DNA from: Hydractinia symbiolongicarpus
Taxonomy: Eukaryota > Cnidaria > Hydrozoa > Anthoathecata > Hydractiniidae
Assembly (NCBI RefSeq): GCF_029227915.1
Contig: NC_079877.1
Location: 35,925,851 to 35,989,850 of the forward strand
Direction: 5' to 3'
Length of the DNA: 64,000 bases
This document shows positions 61,641-64,000 of this stretch, piece after piece. Within the stretch, counting starts at the first letter, position 1. Each line of letters begins with the position of its first letter. The position numbers and the translations under genes were made by a program. The notes beneath the pieces are model-generated. The model saw only the letters and a list, made by a program, of their open reading frames with translations. It was not told the origin of the DNA and searched no databases.

Positions 61641-62024
61641 AGGCTGTATGTATGGTAAGGTTTTGAATTTAAACCTTTATGTTAATACACATTCTTTTTA
61701 TAAGCAACTAAACTGAATTTTAAAAAAATTTAGTTTTGTACAAATAAAAGCATAAGCAAAAATTTTTTTTCTTTTAAGAAAATAGAAAAAAGACACACTT
61801 TTTGAACAAAAGAAAACTAAAAAACTTCTCAGTTTTTTTTCAAGAATTTTTTTTTTAACAGCAATATGACTTCTTTTCATTTCCCCCGTTTAGATATATT
61901 ACAAAAATTAGTTAAATAAAATTAAACAAGCATTAAGAACCTTCAGACCTGGGTATTGGGTAAAAAATAACTTAAGATCTGACTACAATCCTAAGTTGCT
62001 TATAAAAAAAATTGTGCAATCAGC
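61640..62024. other. AT-rich non-coding stretch
   Basis: Second copy of the AT-rich half of the ~1.05-kb duplication, with several A/T homopolymer runs of 8-9 bases (about 61,766-61,860). No gene is visible. Confidence 0.6.
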
Positions 62025-62350
62025 TCAATGCTGTAATGCACACCTTGTTTAGGTTGCATGTGCACCTTGTTCAGGTTGCAATTGGCTTACAACGCCATTA
62101 ATAATCAGCACAAAGCTGTAATGTTAATGCATCTCGTTTAGGTTGCAATTGGCTTACAACGCCATTAATAATCAGCACAAAGCTGTAATGTTAATGCACC
62201 TCGTTTAGGTTGCAATTGGCTTACAATGCCATTAATAATCAGCACAGAGCTGCAATATTAATGCACCTTGTTCAGGTTGCAATTGGCTTACAACGCCATT
62301 AACAATCAGCACAAAGCTGTATTAGAAATGCACCTTGTTCAGGTTGCATT
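62025..62350 (+). repeat. 67-bp minisatellite R1, main block
   Basis: Equivalent GGCTTACAA sites at 62,084, 62,151, 62,218 and 62,285 are exactly 67 bp apart. Units differ mainly in CACCTTGTTCAGG against CATCTCGTTTAGG or CACCTCGTTTAGG. Confidence 0.85.
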
Positions 62351-62965
62351 CTGTCATGTGGCATGGTAATTGTGGTATGATAATCGGTAGGGTACAGACG
62401 ATATGTTGATTGCGATAAGTCAAAATGGTACGGTAATTGTGGTATGACGATCGATGTGATACGGATAAAATAGATATGCAACTGGATATTAAATGCATCA
62501 GTGGTTAATGTAACAATCACAGATCTTTGTTAGGCTGTGTTATGACCCTCCACCTCCACCTCCAGCAACGCCATTAATAATAGGCATAAAGCTGTAATGT
62601 TCACCTTGTTCAGGTTGCAATTGGCCTAAACGCCATTAATAATCAGCACAAAGGTGTAATGTTAATGCAAGGTTGAATTCAGTCATGCAGTATGGTAATT
62701 GTGGTATGATTGGTAGGGTACAGACGATTATGTTGATTGCGATAAGTCAAAACGGTATGGTATTGTGGTATGATGATCGATGTGATACGGATGAAATAGA
62801 TATGCAACTGGATATCAAATGTATCCATGGTTAATGTAACAATCACAGACCTTTGTTAGGCTGTGTTATGACCCTCCACCTCCACCTCCAACAACACCAT
62901 TAATAATCAGTATAATGCTGTAATGTCAATCCACCTTGTTCAGGTTGCATTTGCACCTTGTTCAG
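62350..62965 (+). repeat. Two-copy 326-bp composite of R2 and R1 units
   Basis: An R2 half-unit, a GAT(G)GATACGGAT..AAATAGATATGCAACTGG block, CAATCACAGA(T/C)CTTTGTTAGG, then GACCCTCCACCTCCACCTCC and an R1 unit. The GTGTTATGACCCTCC sites at 62,537 and 62,863 give the 326-bp step. The plain CCACCTCCACCTCC tract is shared by both copies. Confidence 0.7.
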
Positions 62966-63035
62966 AGTAGAATGGTTTTTAGGGGCCAAGATTGTGATTG
63001 TCTGCAAAATAGGTGAATTCAGATTGTAATTATCA

Positions 63036-64000
63036 TTATGAATGAGATAGGCATATTATACATGTGCAATTTACAGATGGTGAAGGACAAACTGCATCTT
63101 CAATACCATCATCACAAAACTGGTCAAGTTCTTTCACCAAGTTAATATACTTTTCCATAGTGATATTGTATTTTTTGACGGTTTTATTCGATAATGCCTT
63201 CAGGCGTTTCTCTTCCTCTTGTCTGGCTTTCATACGGGGATGTGTATTAATGTACAAGAGTCGTTCTTGAGTAATTGGTTCGACAAGTGCCCAATTTCTT
63301 TCTTTTTCGCATCTGGAGAATGCAGTGTAAGCTGTACCAAGGTTATTTTTTTCCATCTGAATTGATTGTTGTAACTTGATACGCATGTGGGTGGCAGTTT
63401 TACCATCTCCAATTGACATACCCTGACTTTTGGCAATAGTTATTGCATATCCTGGCATTAACGGCAGGCCATTTCTGCTGCAACAATCAGACTCACATCG
63501 ACCTTCAACCGCAGTAATTGGTATCCATTTCGGATGTTCTTGAATCCATGACGGGCCTTTATAATTTGGGAAATCGACTACAACAGCTATTGAAAATTCA
63601 GGTGGTGACATATTTGGTGAATAAAGGATTGCAATTACTTTTCCCATGGCACCATTATTTAGGCCAAGGCCTGTAAGACCCTTTTGGTTCTTGGTAAGGA
63701 TTACAGTTGCACCAACTGCCATTAAAGATCTTAGTGGTATTTGACCCAGTTGCTTATCAGTTAAAGAGTGATGTTTACCACGTCCTCTTGATGGAATAAC
63801 AGCAACTGGCACACCAAGGTTAGCTAATATATTATGGTTTTCTTCATTAACTTCATTCCATGTTTCCATTAATGTAAGGACGCGACCATGCAAAAAGTTA
63901 CATTTTTCGGCATGGGGCAAAGCATTTTCATAACGACTATTTATATCTTGCCAGTCTTGTTGAGTAATCGATCCATTGCGTATTCTAAGTAGCCGCTGTA
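63036..64000 (-). CDS. PIF1-family DNA helicase, C-terminal 320 codons (5' end outside window)
   Basis: An open frame on the minus strand from the right edge to TAA at 63,036-63,038. No start codon is claimed: the frame is open through the edge with QRLLRIRNGSITQQDW, the Lx(I/L)RxG..T..DW segment typical of PIF1-like helicases. Motifs from the edge: GLNNGAMGKV at about residues 112-121, LPLMPGYAITIAKSQG at about 178-193 (the PIF1 2B/motif V region, usually LPLxxAWAxTIHKSQG) and GTAYTAFSR at about 221-229 (motif VI, arginine finger). The tail is charged (RQEEEKRLKAL) and may be helical. The Walker A and B motifs lie outside. The family unwinds DNA 5'-to-3' using ATP. The domain also forms the helicase part of Helitron RepHel proteins, and this fragment alone cannot tell a host gene from a transposon. 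No intron is visible in this part. Confidence 0.9.
   Translation of the reverse strand, partial: QRLLRIRNGSITQQDWQDINSRYENALPHAEKCNFLHGRVLTLMETWNEVNEENHNILANLGVPVAVIPSRGRGKHHSLTDKQLGQIPLRSLMAVGATVILTKNQKGLTGLGLNNGAMGKVIAILYSPNMSPPEFSIAVVVDFPNYKGPSWIQEHPKWIPITAVEGRCESDCCSRNGLPLMPGYAITIAKSQGMSIGDGKTATHMRIKLQQSIQMEKNNLGTAYTAFSRCEKERNWALVEPITQERLLYINTHPRMKARQEEEKRLKALSNKTVKKYNITMEKYINLVKELDQFCDDGIEDAVCPSPSVNCTCIICLSHS

Noticed and set aside
63064-63270. 68-codon plus-strand frame
   Set aside because: Antisense shadow of the PIF1-like helicase.

Overview
This is a eukaryotic window with two very different parts. Positions 1-57,852 are one uninterrupted tandem satellite array and open no convincing gene. 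Positions 57,853-64,000 are AT-rich, single-copy-like chromosomal sequence with spliced genes, minisatellites and a helicase gene running off the right edge. Spliced genes with GTAAGT donors and TAG/CAG-type acceptors, AATAAA poly(A) signals and RNA polymerase III A/B boxes all point to a nuclear eukaryotic genome. The species cannot be read from the sequence. Expanded PIF1-like helicases occur in several lineages, for example sponges, some fungi and Helitron transposons.

Satellite array (1-57,852). The monomer is about 202-203 bp, giving roughly 285 copies, all in one orientation, and the array continues off the left edge. Two monomer families, here called A and B, are often neighbours and recombine. 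They are built into higher-order repeats of 4 monomers (about 811 bp) and 6 monomers (about 1,216 bp), which sit inside larger copied blocks. I could place copy offsets of 1,419, 2,210, 2,229, 2,838, 4,661, 5,472, 6,080, 9,524, 11,145 and 11,753 bp. Three sub-domains can be told apart by their variants: about 1-38.1 kb, 38.1-47.4 kb and 47.4-57.85 kb. Open frames of 60-122 codons recur only because the repeat recurs. Each A-family monomer carries a site resembling the CENP-B box with a spacer one base too short, and most monomers carry an A/T dyad. A centromeric or pericentromeric role is plausible but unproven.

Right flank (57,853-64,000). The array stops at a 38-bp micro-duplication. It is followed by a diverged two-copy GGCA-rich segment and a tRNA-like sequence on the minus strand. 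Next is a small three-exon gene on the minus strand (59,189-60,058) that encodes a 102-residue protein with a short coiled coil and an RG-rich tail. Upstream on the same strand lies the apparent last exon of another gene (60,302-60,365). From about 60.4 to 63.0 kb there are two interleaved minisatellites, a 67-bp unit and a 126-bp dimeric unit, carried on larger duplications. The window ends in the C-terminal 320 codons of a PIF1-family DNA helicase on the minus strand (63,036-64,000+).

Coordinates of large duplications were found by eye from shared variants, and their edges are good to a few tens of bases. Because the array is so repetitive, an assembly collapse or false join cannot be excluded from the sequence alone.
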